Of a stretch of 64,000 nt of DNA, positions 1-7,989 are shown piece after piece. Origin of the DNA: Allohahella marinimesophila. GTDB lineage: Bacteria > Pseudomonadota > Gammaproteobacteria > Pseudomonadales > Oleiphilaceae. Position numbers and translations under genes: made by a program. Each line of letters starts with the position of its first letter. Positions within the stretch are counted from its first letter, which is position 1. Where the stretch lies: NCBI RefSeq assembly GCF_039538005.1, contig NZ_BAABBO010000022.1, forward strand, positions 29,864 to 93,863, in the 5' to 3' direction. The notes beneath the pieces were generated by a model. That model was given only the letters and a program-made list of their open reading frames with translations. It was not told the DNA's origin and searched no databases.

Positions 1-1319
1 ACCCCGTAAAGCAAACCCGCAAAAATACCCTGCATCCAAAAGAAGGGATAATAGAGTGCTGATATAAAGGCACATGTGATGAATAGACTGAATGAGCCGA
101 TGTTGAGTGCTTTAGCAGTATTACGATAAAACTTTGCCATTTCCTCCCCTTGATAAGGCAACATCGCCAGTGCCGTCGCGCGATTCAGTCTCCAAGTCGC
201 AAATGCAAAAGCCAGCAAGAGCACCAGCCCACTGTACCCGAGCTCGGCCATTGCCTGAAAATAGGTACTATGGATTTCTTCCGCCTTGTACTTGATCGAA
301 GGATCAAAGTGATAAGCTTTATAGTAAGGGATCCAATTGTAGTAACCGACACCAAGCACTGGATTATCTGCAGCCATATCGCTGGCTATGCCCCAATAGA
401 AAAGCCGCAGATTTGAGGTACCATCATCCCCCGCAGTTTCAAATCTAGCTTTGAACTCTGCTGGTAGAAGCAGGAAGGCGACAAAACTGAACAACATGAC
501 AACCATTAGTCTCTTAAACATCTTCTTCTTCTGGAAAAGGAGCAGTAAACCTATCCCTACTAGCCCGAGCACTCCACCCCGAGAGCTACTAGCCAGAACG
601 CAACTGAAGGCGCTGATCGGAAAAAGTAGCATGAAATAATAAAGAAGCTTAGACCAGCGGTGCTTAAACGCAGTGATAAAGGCGACCGAAAGTGGAAGAA
701 AAATAAGCATCTGCATTGCGAATTCGCCAGAATTTTGAAACCAGCCCGGCGATCCCGTTACACCAAAGTCCGCAAATGAAAAACCTCTGGAAACCCACGA
801 TACAAACCCATGTTGAGACATCTTGAAATTACAGAGCATGTAGAGCAGAAAAAAGATAAAAAACCGCTGCTCTGTGTTGATAATCTTCAAGACCAGATAG
901 TAGATTACAAACCACTGACCCATGACCTCAAGCTTGCTGAAACTATAGGCGCTGTCAAAGGCCAAGATGCTCGACGCCAAGACGAGAGCACCGAACATGA
1001 GAAAGGTGGCGTGTAGTCCGGACAACCCCTTTGATGCAGCAATCTTGTCCCCCTTGGCTAGAGACAAGACAAAGGCACCTAGAATACAGATCTGCGACCA
1101 CGGCAAAAAATCCAGCCACGGATAGATCGACTGCGGCTTTATATACTCAAAGAACAACCACCCGCAAATCGCCCAAAAAGCGAGGTGCTCTTTCTTTACC
1201 GCCTGCCAGATCGTCTTCGGACTCAGGTTCGCCAGCGACTCAACACTGCCCTGCTCGGAATCGCCCTGTGCCACCGCGACCTTCGATTTAAATCTGTTTG
1301 CTGTCGTATTCTGTCGCAT
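1..1319 (-). CDS. O-antigen ligase/polymerase-like membrane protein, exosortase-locus type (3' end outside window)
   Basis: Reading the minus strand from an ATG at 1317-1319 gives an uninterrupted frame of about 439 codons that runs off the left edge, so the C-terminus is missing. The protein begins with a short polar segment, then an aromatic stretch containing FEYIKPQSIYPWL (about residues 48-60). It continues with many hydrophobic segments and the loop GVGYYNWIPYY, typical of the Wzy/WaaL O-antigen ligase superfamily. The KPQSIYP start resembles the O-glycosylation ligase-like family found in exosortase A loci. Such proteins polymerise or transfer lipid-linked glycans at the periplasmic face; the exact reaction here is inferred. 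It is divergent from the ATP-grasp gene, 48 bases away. The stretch looks visibly more A+T-rich than the rest of the window. Confidence 0.8.
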   Translation of the reverse strand, partial: MRQNTTANRFKSKVAVAQGDSEQGSVESLANLSPKTIWQAVKKEHLAFWAICGWLFFEYIKPQSIYPWLDFLPWSQICILGAFVLSLAKGDKIAASKGLSGLHATFLMFGALVLASSILAFDSAYSFSKLEVMGQWFVIYYLVLKIINTEQRFFIFFLLYMLCNFKMSQHGFVSWVSRGFSFADFGVTGSPGWFQNSGEFAMQMLIFLPLSVAFITAFKHRWSKLLYYFMLLFPISAFSCVLASSSRGGVLGLVGIGLLLLFQKKKMFKRLMVVMLFSFVAFLLLPAEFKARFETAGDDGTSNLRLFYWGIASDMAADNPVLGVGYYNWIPYYKAYHFDPSIKYKAEEIHSTYFQAMAELGYSGLVLLLAFAFATWRLNRATALAMLPYQGEEMAKFYRNTAKALNIGSFSLFITCAFISALYYPFFWMQGIFAGLLYG

Positions 1320-1367
1320 AGCAGTTAGAATCCGGTACGTCTCAACGCACTCAACAAGGAAAATGTA

Positions 1368-2534
1368 GTGGAAACCGTTCTCGTTCTCGATGCACAGCAG
1401 CGCAGCGCGCTGGCTGTCACCCGCTCTCTCGGTAGCCGGGGCATCCGCGTCATCACTGCAGATACCGTTCCCGAGTCCCTGGCCGGTGCTTCAAGATTCA
1501 GCGCCGGCAGCGAAGTGTATGCTTCGCCTTCGGAGCCCGAGGCCTTCATCGCATCGATCAATGCGCTCATCAAGAAGCATTCGATCGACGTGCTGTATCC
1601 GGTTACGGAGATTTCTCTCTATACGCTGCTGGCCAGGCGCGACGAACTCGCCGACACCAGACTTCCGCTAGCGCCATTTTCGACTATCGAGCAGCTGGCA
1701 AACAAGGCTGAATTGGTAGCGCTTTGTAACGGTCTGGGCGTCGCAGCGCCGCAGAGTGTACAGTATTTCAGCGCCGCTGAGGCAATCGACGATGTCAGGG
1801 GATTCGCGTATCCGCTCATTATCAAGCCCGCCCTCTCCCGCATCCAGATCGATGGCCAGTGGGTCAATGCCACCGTTCGTCAGGCTGCCGACCCAGAGGA
1901 AGCGCTGGCTCTACTGAAATCCGAGCCCGCCTTGCAGCAGCACCCCTTCATGATTCAGCAGTGCATCGAGGGGCATGGCGCAGGCGTCTTCCTACTCTAT
2001 GACCACGGCGAATGCATCGCCCACTTCACCCACCGCCGTGTGCGCGAGCGCCCGCCAAGCGGCGGTGTATCGGTGCTCTCAGAAAGCGTCCCCACCGACC
2101 CCGCCCTACTCGCCCAGAGCCAGCGCATTCTCGATGCGGTGAAGTGGCATGGCGTGGCTATGGTGGAGTACAAGGTAGGCCCCGACGGCACGGCCTACAT
2201 CATGGAGGTCAATACGCGCTTCTGGGGATCGCTACAGCTGGCCATCGACTCCGGTGTCGATTTTCCTTTCCTGCTCCATGAAGCCACCATGGGCCGAAAA
2301 ACGCGTGGACCAGAAAAATATCGCACCGGCAATCGTCTTCGATGGCTCATGGGCGACTTTGATAGACTCTATCTGGTACTCCGAAACAGAAATTCTGCCG
2401 GAAATAAATTCTCTGAAATCGTGCAATTCATGAAGCTTCTCCAGGCCGGAACCCGTTACGAGGTCAACCGTGGCGGGGATATGCAGCCCTTCTGGCGCGA
2501 GCTCAAGCTGTACTGGAAGGCCTTGAGGGGCTGA
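1368..2534 (+). CDS. ATP-grasp domain protein (carboxylate-amine ligase-like)
   Basis: The 388-residue soluble protein has an N-terminal Rossmann-like preATP-grasp region (starting VLVLDAQQRSALAVTRSL). A central ATP-grasp fold includes LIIKPALSR, MIQQCIEGHGAGVF and the metal/ATP-binding segment YIMEVNTRFWGSLQLA near residues 270-290. Such enzymes activate a carboxylate with ATP and join it to an amine or thiol; the substrate cannot be read from sequence. The GTG start at 1368 follows an AAGGA ribosome site with 7-base spacing, and no better in-frame start precedes it. Its position divergent from the O-antigen ligase-like gene, at the edge of an exosortase locus, suggests glycan or lipid modification, but that is inference. 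Family assignment is firm and function is open. Confidence 0.82.
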   Translation: METVLVLDAQQRSALAVTRSLGSRGIRVITADTVPESLAGASRFSAGSEVYASPSEPEAFIASINALIKKHSIDVLYPVTEISLYTLLARRDELADTRLPLAPFSTIEQLANKAELVALCNGLGVAAPQSVQYFSAAEAIDDVRGFAYPLIIKPALSRIQIDGQWVNATVRQAADPEEALALLKSEPALQQHPFMIQQCIEGHGAGVFLLYDHGECIAHFTHRRVRERPPSGGVSVLSESVPTDPALLAQSQRILDAVKWHGVAMVEYKVGPDGTAYIMEVNTRFWGSLQLAIDSGVDFPFLLHEATMGRKTRGPEKYRTGNRLRWLMGDFDRLYLVLRNRNSAGNKFSEIVQFMKLLQAGTRYEVNRGGDMQPFWRELKLYWKALRG

Positions 2535-2628
2535 CGAACACGTGAATATTTGTATCGTAAATGATGCAAATACCCTATGAATGTAAAGGTTTACACACTT
2601 TTGTAGGATTTACCAAGTTTAGGCCAGA

Positions 2629-2644
2629 TGGCCGATTTTTCGCT
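2629..2644 (+). promoter_or_regulatory. Weak sigma-54-like promoter candidate
   Basis: TGGCCGATTTTTCGCT keeps the GG of the -24 element and the GC of the -12 element at the correct spacing, but several other consensus positions differ. It lies about 72 bases before the start at 2716, similar to the spacing seen for the paralogous surface-protein genes downstream. The rest of the 2535-2715 gap shows nothing else I can name. Tentative. Confidence 0.22.
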
Positions 2645-2715
2645 GTCTACCACCTGCTAATCTTGCCGCACATTACGAACTTGTACGGATAAGAGATTAG
2701 TCGGGAGGCAACAGC

Positions 2716-3651
2716 ATGAAGCAACAGAAAAAAAACCTGGGCATAGCTCGAGGTGATGCTTCAGATAGAATTCTCAGCAAGCCACTGTTCTGGGTCTCGA
2801 CCACCGGTTCGATAGGCGCTTTTGTTGTAGCCCTTACAATACTGGTGGACTCCGTGCCCAAGGGCGACCAGGTAGTAGCCCTGCCCGGTGTAGAGTCTGC
2901 AGTCGCAGTGATGGCAACAGCTGAGCCGGTAGTCACCCAGAGTGAGTTCCAGCCAGCTGCAGCGCCGCAGACCGCAAAAACCACGCAGACCATCGACGGG
3001 GCCATGGCCCAGACGATGAACGATGCGCCGACAGACTTTGAATCGGAGCATCTGTCAGACGAATCAGGCAACTTCGGCTTTACGGTTACCCCCGCTCAAG
3101 AATCCCAGTACCAAGCCCTCAATACCAATTCTGATTACCCCAGCCTCGAAACCAGAATGCTTGAAATGCAGGCCCGTCGCAGTGGCAAGGTCTTCGACCC
3201 TGAAACCGTCCTGCGCGCCCTGGCACAAGAGCATCCCTGGCAGGAAAGCGCCGAGGTCAGCGATCAGCTGGACCTGACTCCGGAGCAGCTTTATGACGGC
3301 CGCGAGTTCGTCAAGGTCGATCAGATGAAGATAGAGACCCTGGTACCTGGCGATACGCTGGAACTGCCTGTGTCGTTCGAAAGCGGCAGCATGGAAATGG
3401 TAGTGGACAACGTTGAGGTCAGCGACACCGGTGAAGTGACCTGGTTTGGCCGCATCAAGGACTACGAAGAAGAAAATCAGGTAGCGATCACACAAGGTAC
3501 GACGGTCACCATCGGTGGCATTACCACGCCCAACGGCGAATACATGATCGAATCCCGAGCGGCTGCAGGCTGGATAGTTCCAACCGGCACGCTGTTCAAC
3601 CCGGTAGACGAAGACGATCGCATCTACCCGCCAGAACAGAAGAACTCCTGA
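2716..3651 (+). CDS. Membrane-anchored periplasmic protein resembling a detached metalloprotease propeptide/chaperone
   Basis: The protein is 311 residues with one N-terminal membrane segment (about 24-46), a Pro/Ala/Thr-rich periplasmic linker, and a C-terminal beta-rich domain (about 200-295). That domain reads like the propeptide of secreted reprolysin-type or M72-type proteases: GDTLELPVSF, VTWFGRI, VTIGGI, GEYMIES, then a Trp and a short exit strand. The GGGAGG-like ribosome site in GTCGGGAGGCAACAGC supports the start. The next gene (90 bases on) encodes a zinc metalloprotease with no propeptide of its own. The arrangement is analogous to the Acinetobacter CpaB chaperone beside protease CpaA. 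I infer a folding chaperone or inhibitor for the neighbour. The CpaB relation is by architecture only; sequence identity was not tested. Confidence 0.6.
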   Translation: MKQQKKNLGIARGDASDRILSKPLFWVSTTGSIGAFVVALTILVDSVPKGDQVVALPGVESAVAVMATAEPVVTQSEFQPAAAPQTAKTTQTIDGAMAQTMNDAPTDFESEHLSDESGNFGFTVTPAQESQYQALNTNSDYPSLETRMLEMQARRSGKVFDPETVLRALAQEHPWQESAEVSDQLDLTPEQLYDGREFVKVDQMKIETLVPGDTLELPVSFESGSMEMVVDNVEVSDTGEVTWFGRIKDYEEENQVAITQGTTVTIGGITTPNGEYMIESRAAAGWIVPTGTLFNPVDEDDRIYPPEQKNS

Positions 3652-3740
3652 TTACGAATATCGGGAACCTAAATTTTTAAAGACTTTGCTGCTGTCCCAA
3701 GGGGCAGCCTCTGAACACTACGGATGATAGGAGAACTACC

Positions 3741-5000
3741 TTGAACAACCCGAACATCACGAGCCAAAAGAGCCACCGACGGTCAGCGAGCCCCCTTCTC
3801 ACAGCAATTCTTGGTACTGGCATGCTCGCATCAGCAGCTGCAGCGCAGGCAGCAACAATGGATGTGCTTGTGGTATACGATAGCGGCGCGAAATCACAAC
3901 TCGGCGGCGAGCCTTCGACAGTAGCCCGTAGCTGGGTCAACCAGATCAACGGCTACTACACTAATTCCAAGATTGATATCAAGCTCAACCTGGTCGGTAC
4001 TCAGTACCACTACGAAAGCGGCAACAGCGTGACTGACCTGATCACCAACCTGCAGAAAGACTCTTCAATTCGCAGCAAGCGTGACAGCCTTGGCGCTGAC
4101 TTCGTCGTTATGATGAGCAGCAAGGCCAACTGCGGTATCGGCTACGTCACTATGTCCAGCCAGTACGCTTACAGCGTCGTTGGTCCAAAGTGCGGTCCAA
4201 TGACCATGGCACACGAACTCGGCCACAACATGGGTCTGGATCACTCACGCAAGCAGGGCAAGACTTCTGGCTCACGTTATTCATATGCACTCGGCTATGG
4301 TGTGGATTACTCCTTCGCTACCATCATGTCCTATGCACACCTGTACGGCTCCAGCCGAATCGGCAAGTTCTCCAACCCGAACGTGTCCTGCAACGGCAAG
4401 CCTTGTGGCGTCCCTGCTGGCAAGTGGAATGAAGCTGATGCGGCACGTGCACTGCAGAACGTCCGTAACGAGCTGTCCAACTACCGCGCCAGCAAGAGTA
4501 GCTCGTCAACTACAACCACTACTGCACCGAAGCCTACTACCACCACAAGCTCAGGCTCTTCGTCGTCATCTTCATCAATCACCAGCGGCAAGACCTACCG
4601 TCTGCGTGCGAAGAACAGTGGCAAGTGCATAGATGTGAGCGGTAACGCCAGCTATTCAGGCGCGACGATCGCACAGTGGTCATGCCACGGTGGTTCAAAC
4701 CAGGCGTGGACAGCATCAGCGACTTCTGGCGGCTATTTCACGCTGAAGGCCAAGCACTCAGGTAAGTGCCTTGCGGTTGATGGCACTGGCGATCGTGCAC
4801 GTGCCATCCAGGAAAACTGCAACGGTGGCTCGAAGCAAGAGTGGAAACTGACTGCAGACGGCAGCCACTTCCGTGTATCGAACAAGGCCAGCAGCAAGAA
4901 CCTGGATATCCGTGGCCAGTCACGCGACAACCGCGCAGCTGTTCAACAGTACAGCGCTAACGGCGGCGACAACCAGCGCTTCGGTCTGGAAGGCGTATAA
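3741..5000 (+). CDS. Secreted reprolysin-like zinc metalloprotease with C-terminal ricin-type lectin domain
   Basis: The 419-residue precursor has a basic N-terminus and a hydrophobic signal peptide (about 17-38, cleavage near AQA-ATM). A metzincin protease domain starts almost at once (DVLVVYDSGA, 41-50). The zinc site HELGHNMGLDH is at 158-168 with catalytic Glu159, and the Met-turn is TIMSY (Met196). A Ser/Thr-rich linker (about 252-282) leads to a beta-trefoil lectin domain (about 283-419) with three QxW-like repeats ending SNQAW, SKQEW and DNQRF. The last is a W-to-F variant. No propeptide lies between signal and catalytic domain, unlike most relatives; the preceding gene may supply it. 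The TTG start is chosen because AGGAG lies 7 bases upstream and no ATG precedes the signal peptide. Probably exported by a type II system (inference). Confidence 0.88.
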   Translation: MNNPNITSQKSHRRSASPLLTAILGTGMLASAAAAQAATMDVLVVYDSGAKSQLGGEPSTVARSWVNQINGYYTNSKIDIKLNLVGTQYHYESGNSVTDLITNLQKDSSIRSKRDSLGADFVVMMSSKANCGIGYVTMSSQYAYSVVGPKCGPMTMAHELGHNMGLDHSRKQGKTSGSRYSYALGYGVDYSFATIMSYAHLYGSSRIGKFSNPNVSCNGKPCGVPAGKWNEADAARALQNVRNELSNYRASKSSSSTTTTTAPKPTTTTSSGSSSSSSSITSGKTYRLRAKNSGKCIDVSGNASYSGATIAQWSCHGGSNQAWTASATSGGYFTLKAKHSGKCLAVDGTGDRARAIQENCNGGSKQEWKLTADGSHFRVSNKASSKNLDIRGQSRDNRAAVQQYSANGGDNQRFGLEGV

Positions 5001-5025
5001 ACGACGGCTAGTTTAGCCTGACAGC

Positions 5026-5060
5026 AAAAAGGGCCCCTCCTCACGGACGGGCCCTTTTTT
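5026..5060. terminator. Bidirectional intrinsic terminator between convergent genes
   Basis: GGGCCC at 5031-5036 pairs with GGGCCC at 5049-5054, with an additional inner TCC/GGA pairing, an A-run on the left and TTTTTT on the right. The symmetry lets it serve the metalloprotease gene on the plus strand and the surface-protein gene ending at 5118 on the minus strand. Confidence 0.88.
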
Positions 5061-5117
5061 AATCTCGTGCTGAAGGTCAGTCTTCCTGAGACAGGCGTCT
5101 CAATCAGATTTGAACAC

Positions 5118-5834
5118 TCAGGCCTGAGCTTTCTTCCGACGAGACAAGCACAGTACCGCCACGCCAAGCACCAACAGACCGAGCGTCGCAGGCGTAGGGA
5201 CGTTCACATCAGGCACAAGGTCTGAGTTGTAGCTGAGATCGAAGTTCAAATCCCAGTGCTTGCTGCCGGTATAGACTGGCTGTCCATTCGCCGCATAGAT
5301 ATCCATCCAGACCGACCCACCAAAGGCATTGGTCTTATCGTTTGCACCAGTACCGAACTGAAACACTGGCGCCTTGCCGGACTTACCCGGAGCCGCGACG
5401 AGCTGAGCATAATAATCAGTACCGTCGACATTGATTCGGCTATCGGCAGACAGCCCTGTGTAGAAATTCCAGTCGGAGGTATTGGAGGACCCGCCTTTCT
5501 TCACCACTGAATAGCTGTCAGTAAAGCCGGTAAACAGCAGGTCGAATGCAGCGCTCACCCCATAAGGATTGACTGCTGTGCCTAGCAATCTTGCAGTACC
5601 ATCGTCCGACTGTAAAAAGACTGCGCCTTCTTCGAGGCTGTAAGACCGTGCCATACAGTTTTTGGCACCCAGCTTCAGCGAATTGGTAGACAAGCCATGG
5701 CTCACACCACCGCAATTCTTGCTGGCGGTATCGCTGACGTCATAGCCACTGATCACGGTGGCTGACACCGACATGGTCGACAGCGTCATTGCCAGGACAG
5801 ATAAGGCGAAACGTGGGGAGACTACAGCTTTCAT
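5118..5834 (-). CDS. Exosortase substrate: PEP-CTERM-like secreted protein, paralogue 1
   Basis: The 238-residue protein has an N-terminal signal peptide (to about residue 26) and a beta-rich domain. The C-terminal sorting signal consists of VPTP (212-215), a hydrophobic helix (about 217-230) and a basic tail SRRKK (231-235). The canonical PEP triplet is replaced by PTP. Segments shared with the two paralogues downstream include DWNFYTGL, GTGANDKT, FGGSVWMD and HWDLNFDL. Cys41 and Cys60 probably form a disulfide, as the third paralogue has the equivalent pair. The exosortase encoded at 18952 is the likely processing enzyme, anchoring or releasing the protein at the surface (family knowledge). 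It has its own sigma-54-like promoter and terminator. Function beyond a surface or matrix role is unknown. Confidence 0.85.
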   Translation of the reverse strand: MKAVVSPRFALSVLAMTLSTMSVSATVISGYDVSDTASKNCGGVSHGLSTNSLKLGAKNCMARSYSLEEGAVFLQSDDGTARLLGTAVNPYGVSAAFDLLFTGFTDSYSVVKKGGSSNTSDWNFYTGLSADSRINVDGTDYYAQLVAAPGKSGKAPVFQFGTGANDKTNAFGGSVWMDIYAANGQPVYTGSKHWDLNFDLSYNSDLVPDVNVPTPATLGLLVLGVAVLCLSRRKKAQA

Positions 5835-5914
5835 GAACTACAACCCTATAAGCAGACGTTCTGGGGAATTTTGTGCAACGTTTCGTTTGGTAACAATAGT
5901 TAATACTACTGCTT

Positions 5915-5930
5915 AGCACGAGTCGGGCCA
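5915..5930 (-). promoter_or_regulatory. Sigma-54-like promoter of surface-protein paralogue 1
   Basis: On the minus strand the sequence is TGGCCCGACTCGTGCT, close to the consensus TGGCACG-N4-TTGCW, with GG and GC invariant and correctly spaced. It lies about 80 bases before the start at 5834 and resembles the better match before paralogue 3. Sigma-54 control fits the PrsK/PrsR regulation known for some PEP-CTERM genes. Confidence 0.55.
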
Positions 5931-6060
5931 TATTTCGTAGGTATATGTTTTATATAGATTAATCATTGATATGCGGTAAGTGACGAGCATGTTTCGGCAT
6001 GCCACCTGTATGCTTTCTGGACAGACTCAGAGGGCAGCCTGGGAATTTAGGACACACAAC

Positions 6061-6085
6061 AAAAAGCCTCCCGAAGGAGGCTTTT
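6061..6085 (-). terminator. Intrinsic terminator after surface-protein paralogue 2
   Basis: AAAAGCCTCC and GGAGGCTTTT form a 10-bp stem with a 4-base loop (6072-6075). On the minus strand the stem is followed by a T-run. It sits 19 bases beyond the stop of the gene ending at 6104. Confidence 0.85.
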
Positions 6086-6103
6086 GCAGAACCGCTTTGA
6101 GGC

Positions 6104-6811
6104 TTACGCCTGCTTGCGACGTGACAGTCTCAGTGCCGCAACGCCAAGTGCCAGCAGACCGAGGGTCGCAGGCGCTGGTACGTCAACACCTGGGCCTGGC
6201 TCATCAGGGATGAGGTCAGGGTTGCTTGCCAGGTCGAAGTTGATATCCCAGTGAGCATCGCCAAACAGTGCTTCACCTTCAGCGCTGTACATGTCGAGCC
6301 ATACAGAACCACCGAAATCTTCAGTCTTGTCGTTTGCACCAGTGCCGTACTGGAACACAGGCATGGTGCCAATGTTGTCAGGAGCGCCGACCAGCTGTGC
6401 GAAGTAATCTACGCCGTCAACAGTGATCTTGCTGTCTGCTGTCAGGCCAGTGTAGAAGTTCCAGTCTGAAGTATCTTCTGATCCACCAGTCTTGACTGGT
6501 GAGTAGCTGTCAGTAAAGCCAGTGAAGGTCAGGTCGAAGATAGCGCCAACGCCATTTGGGTTGGTAGCAGAACCAGTGAAGGTCGCTGTGCCATCGTCTG
6601 ATCGAAGGAAAGTTGTACCAGTCTGGATTGAGTAGTGATACTCACCAGTGGCATTCAGAGAGTTGGTCCACAGACCAAAGCTGTTGCCTTCAGCGCTGAC
6701 GGCTGCATCGCTGACGTCAAAGCCTTCGATGACAGCTGCTGAAGCAGGAACGGCTACTGCGAGAGCCAGTGCTGAGAACGCGAACGATTGCGCAAATTTT
6801 GATTTAAGCAT
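6104..6811 (-). CDS. Exosortase substrate: PEP-CTERM-like secreted protein, paralogue 2
   Basis: The start is placed at the ATG at 6809-6811 (MLKSKFAQSF), because an AGGGG ribosome site precedes it and a signal peptide follows directly; an upstream in-frame ATG would put 23 polar residues before the signal. The 235-residue protein has a signal peptide ending near PASA-AVIEG and the same beta-rich core as its neighbours. Its sorting signal is VPAP (from about 211), a hydrophobic helix, then SRRKQA. It differs from its two paralogues in lacking both cysteines near residues 40 and 60. It is probably exported by Sec, processed by the locus exosortase and held at the surface or in the exopolysaccharide matrix. 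No enzymatic motif is seen. Confidence 0.85.
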   Translation of the reverse strand: MLKSKFAQSFAFSALALAVAVPASAAVIEGFDVSDAAVSAEGNSFGLWTNSLNATGEYHYSIQTGTTFLRSDDGTATFTGSATNPNGVGAIFDLTFTGFTDSYSPVKTGGSEDTSDWNFYTGLTADSKITVDGVDYFAQLVGAPDNIGTMPVFQYGTGANDKTEDFGGSVWLDMYSAEGEALFGDAHWDINFDLASNPDLIPDEPGPGVDVPAPATLGLLALGVAALRLSRRKQA

Positions 6812-6912
6812 GAGAAACCCCTGTAAGGTTGTAGTTGGTCCGTGAGTTGTCATCCTGATGTTACAGGTACAACGTTTCACAAAAACATTCCGTGTATTGC
6901 AGTCAGTTAAGA

Positions 6913-6928
6913 TACAGGAAATGTGCCA
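6913..6928 (-). promoter_or_regulatory. Weaker sigma-54-like promoter of surface-protein paralogue 2
   Basis: The minus-strand sequence TGGCACATTTCCTGTA has a perfect -24 TGGCAC, but the -12 GC is GT, so it is the poorest of the three. It lies about 100 bases before the ATG at 6811. Further upstream an imperfect inverted repeat (GTAGC at 6998-7002, GCTAC at 7014-7018) could be an activator site. Nothing else is evident in the gene-free stretch 6812-7122. Confidence 0.3.
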
Positions 6929-7122
6929 ACTTTGTAAGCCTTTGTTTCATTAAATATTTTTGGCCATCCTACGTAATTTTACGCACACTTTCAGGGGGTA
7001 GCTTTTACAAAAGGCTACAGTGGGCGACGCCAAAGTTACAATGGCTGGCCGAATGGATTATCTCTTTGGTAACACAGCGGGATGGGTACGTGAGGCGCGT
7101 TTGAAAAGATGAAAAAAAGATC

Positions 7123-7153
7123 AAAAAAAAGCCCTTCCGAAGAAGGGCTTTTT
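7123..7153 (-). terminator. Intrinsic terminator after surface-protein paralogue 3
   Basis: GCCCTTC (7131-7137) pairs with GAAGGGC (7142-7148) around a CGAA loop. On the minus strand the stem is followed by eight T residues. It lies about 57 bases beyond the stop of the gene ending at 7210. Confidence 0.87.
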
Positions 7154-7209
7154 CACTCTGCTAACGTTTAAGGCAATCGAAACGACCGGTCAACGTTAGA
7201 GAAAAGAGC

Positions 7210-7914
7210 TTACTTGCTGCGACGTGACAGACGCAGAGCAGCAACACCAAGTGCCAGCAGGCCAAGTGTAGCAGGCGCAGGAACGTCAACATCTACATCA
7301 GGAACCAGATCTGGGTTCTCGGTCAGGTCGAAGTTGATATCCCAGTGGTTGCCAGCAGTGAACAGCGCAGTGCCGTCAGCAGCGTACATGTCCATCCAGA
7401 CTGAGCCACCGAAGTCGCCAGTCTTGTCGTTTGCGCCAGTGCCGTACTGGAATACAGGCATTGAACCAACGTTGGTTGGTGCACCAACCAGCTGTGCGAA
7501 GTAATCAACGCCGCCGACAGTGATTTTGCTGTCTGCAGTCAGACCAGTGTAGAAGTTCCAGTCAGCCTGCTTTGCAGTGCCGCCAGTCTTCACTACTGAG
7601 TAGTCTTCCTGAAAGCCAGTGAAGGTCAGGTCGAAGATGGCTGAAGTGCCCAGTGGGTTAGAAGCTGAACCAGTGAAAGTGGCAGTGCCGTCGTCTGAAC
7701 GAAGGAAAGTAGTGCCAGCTTCGATAGCGAAGTACTTAGAGCACTTGCTTGGGGTCAGGCTGTTGGTCCAAAGACCGTACTGAGCGCCGCCGCCACAAGA
7801 AACGTTTGCAGCATTTGATACGTCGAAGCCCTGGATAACGGCTGCTGATGCTGGAAGAGAAACCGCCAGTGCGATTGCTGACAGAGAAAAACCTTTAACT
7901 GCTGAAGAGAACAT
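7210..7914 (-). CDS. Exosortase substrate: PEP-CTERM-like secreted protein, paralogue 3
   Basis: The 234-residue protein has a signal peptide ending near PASA-AVIQG, the same core domain as the two neighbouring paralogues (FYTGLTADSKITV, VFQYGTGANDKT, GGSVWMDMYA, HWDINFDL) and the sorting signal VPAP (from about 211), hydrophobic helix, SRRSK. Cys40 and Cys58 match the pair in paralogue 1. It is closest to paralogue 2 in the core, suggesting recent tandem duplication. The strongest sigma-54-like promoter of the set lies upstream and a strong terminator downstream, so it is probably monocistronic. A role in the extracellular matrix or floc formation is inferred from the exosortase locus. Confidence 0.86.
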   Translation of the reverse strand: MFSSAVKGFSLSAIALAVSLPASAAVIQGFDVSNAANVSCGGGAQYGLWTNSLTPSKCSKYFAIEAGTTFLRSDDGTATFTGSASNPLGTSAIFDLTFTGFQEDYSVVKTGGTAKQADWNFYTGLTADSKITVGGVDYFAQLVGAPTNVGSMPVFQYGTGANDKTGDFGGSVWMDMYAADGTALFTAGNHWDINFDLTENPDLVPDVDVDVPAPATLGLLALGVAALRLSRRSK

Positions 7915-7989
7915 AATGACTCCTGATGAATTCTTTTAGATCGTCTGTAACGCTAAGTAATCTAAATTACTGTTCGTTACCATAATGTA

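Noticed and set aside
150..1291. Several short plus-strand frames at the left edge
   Set aside because: They lie opposite a continuous minus-strand membrane-protein frame that reaches the window edge.
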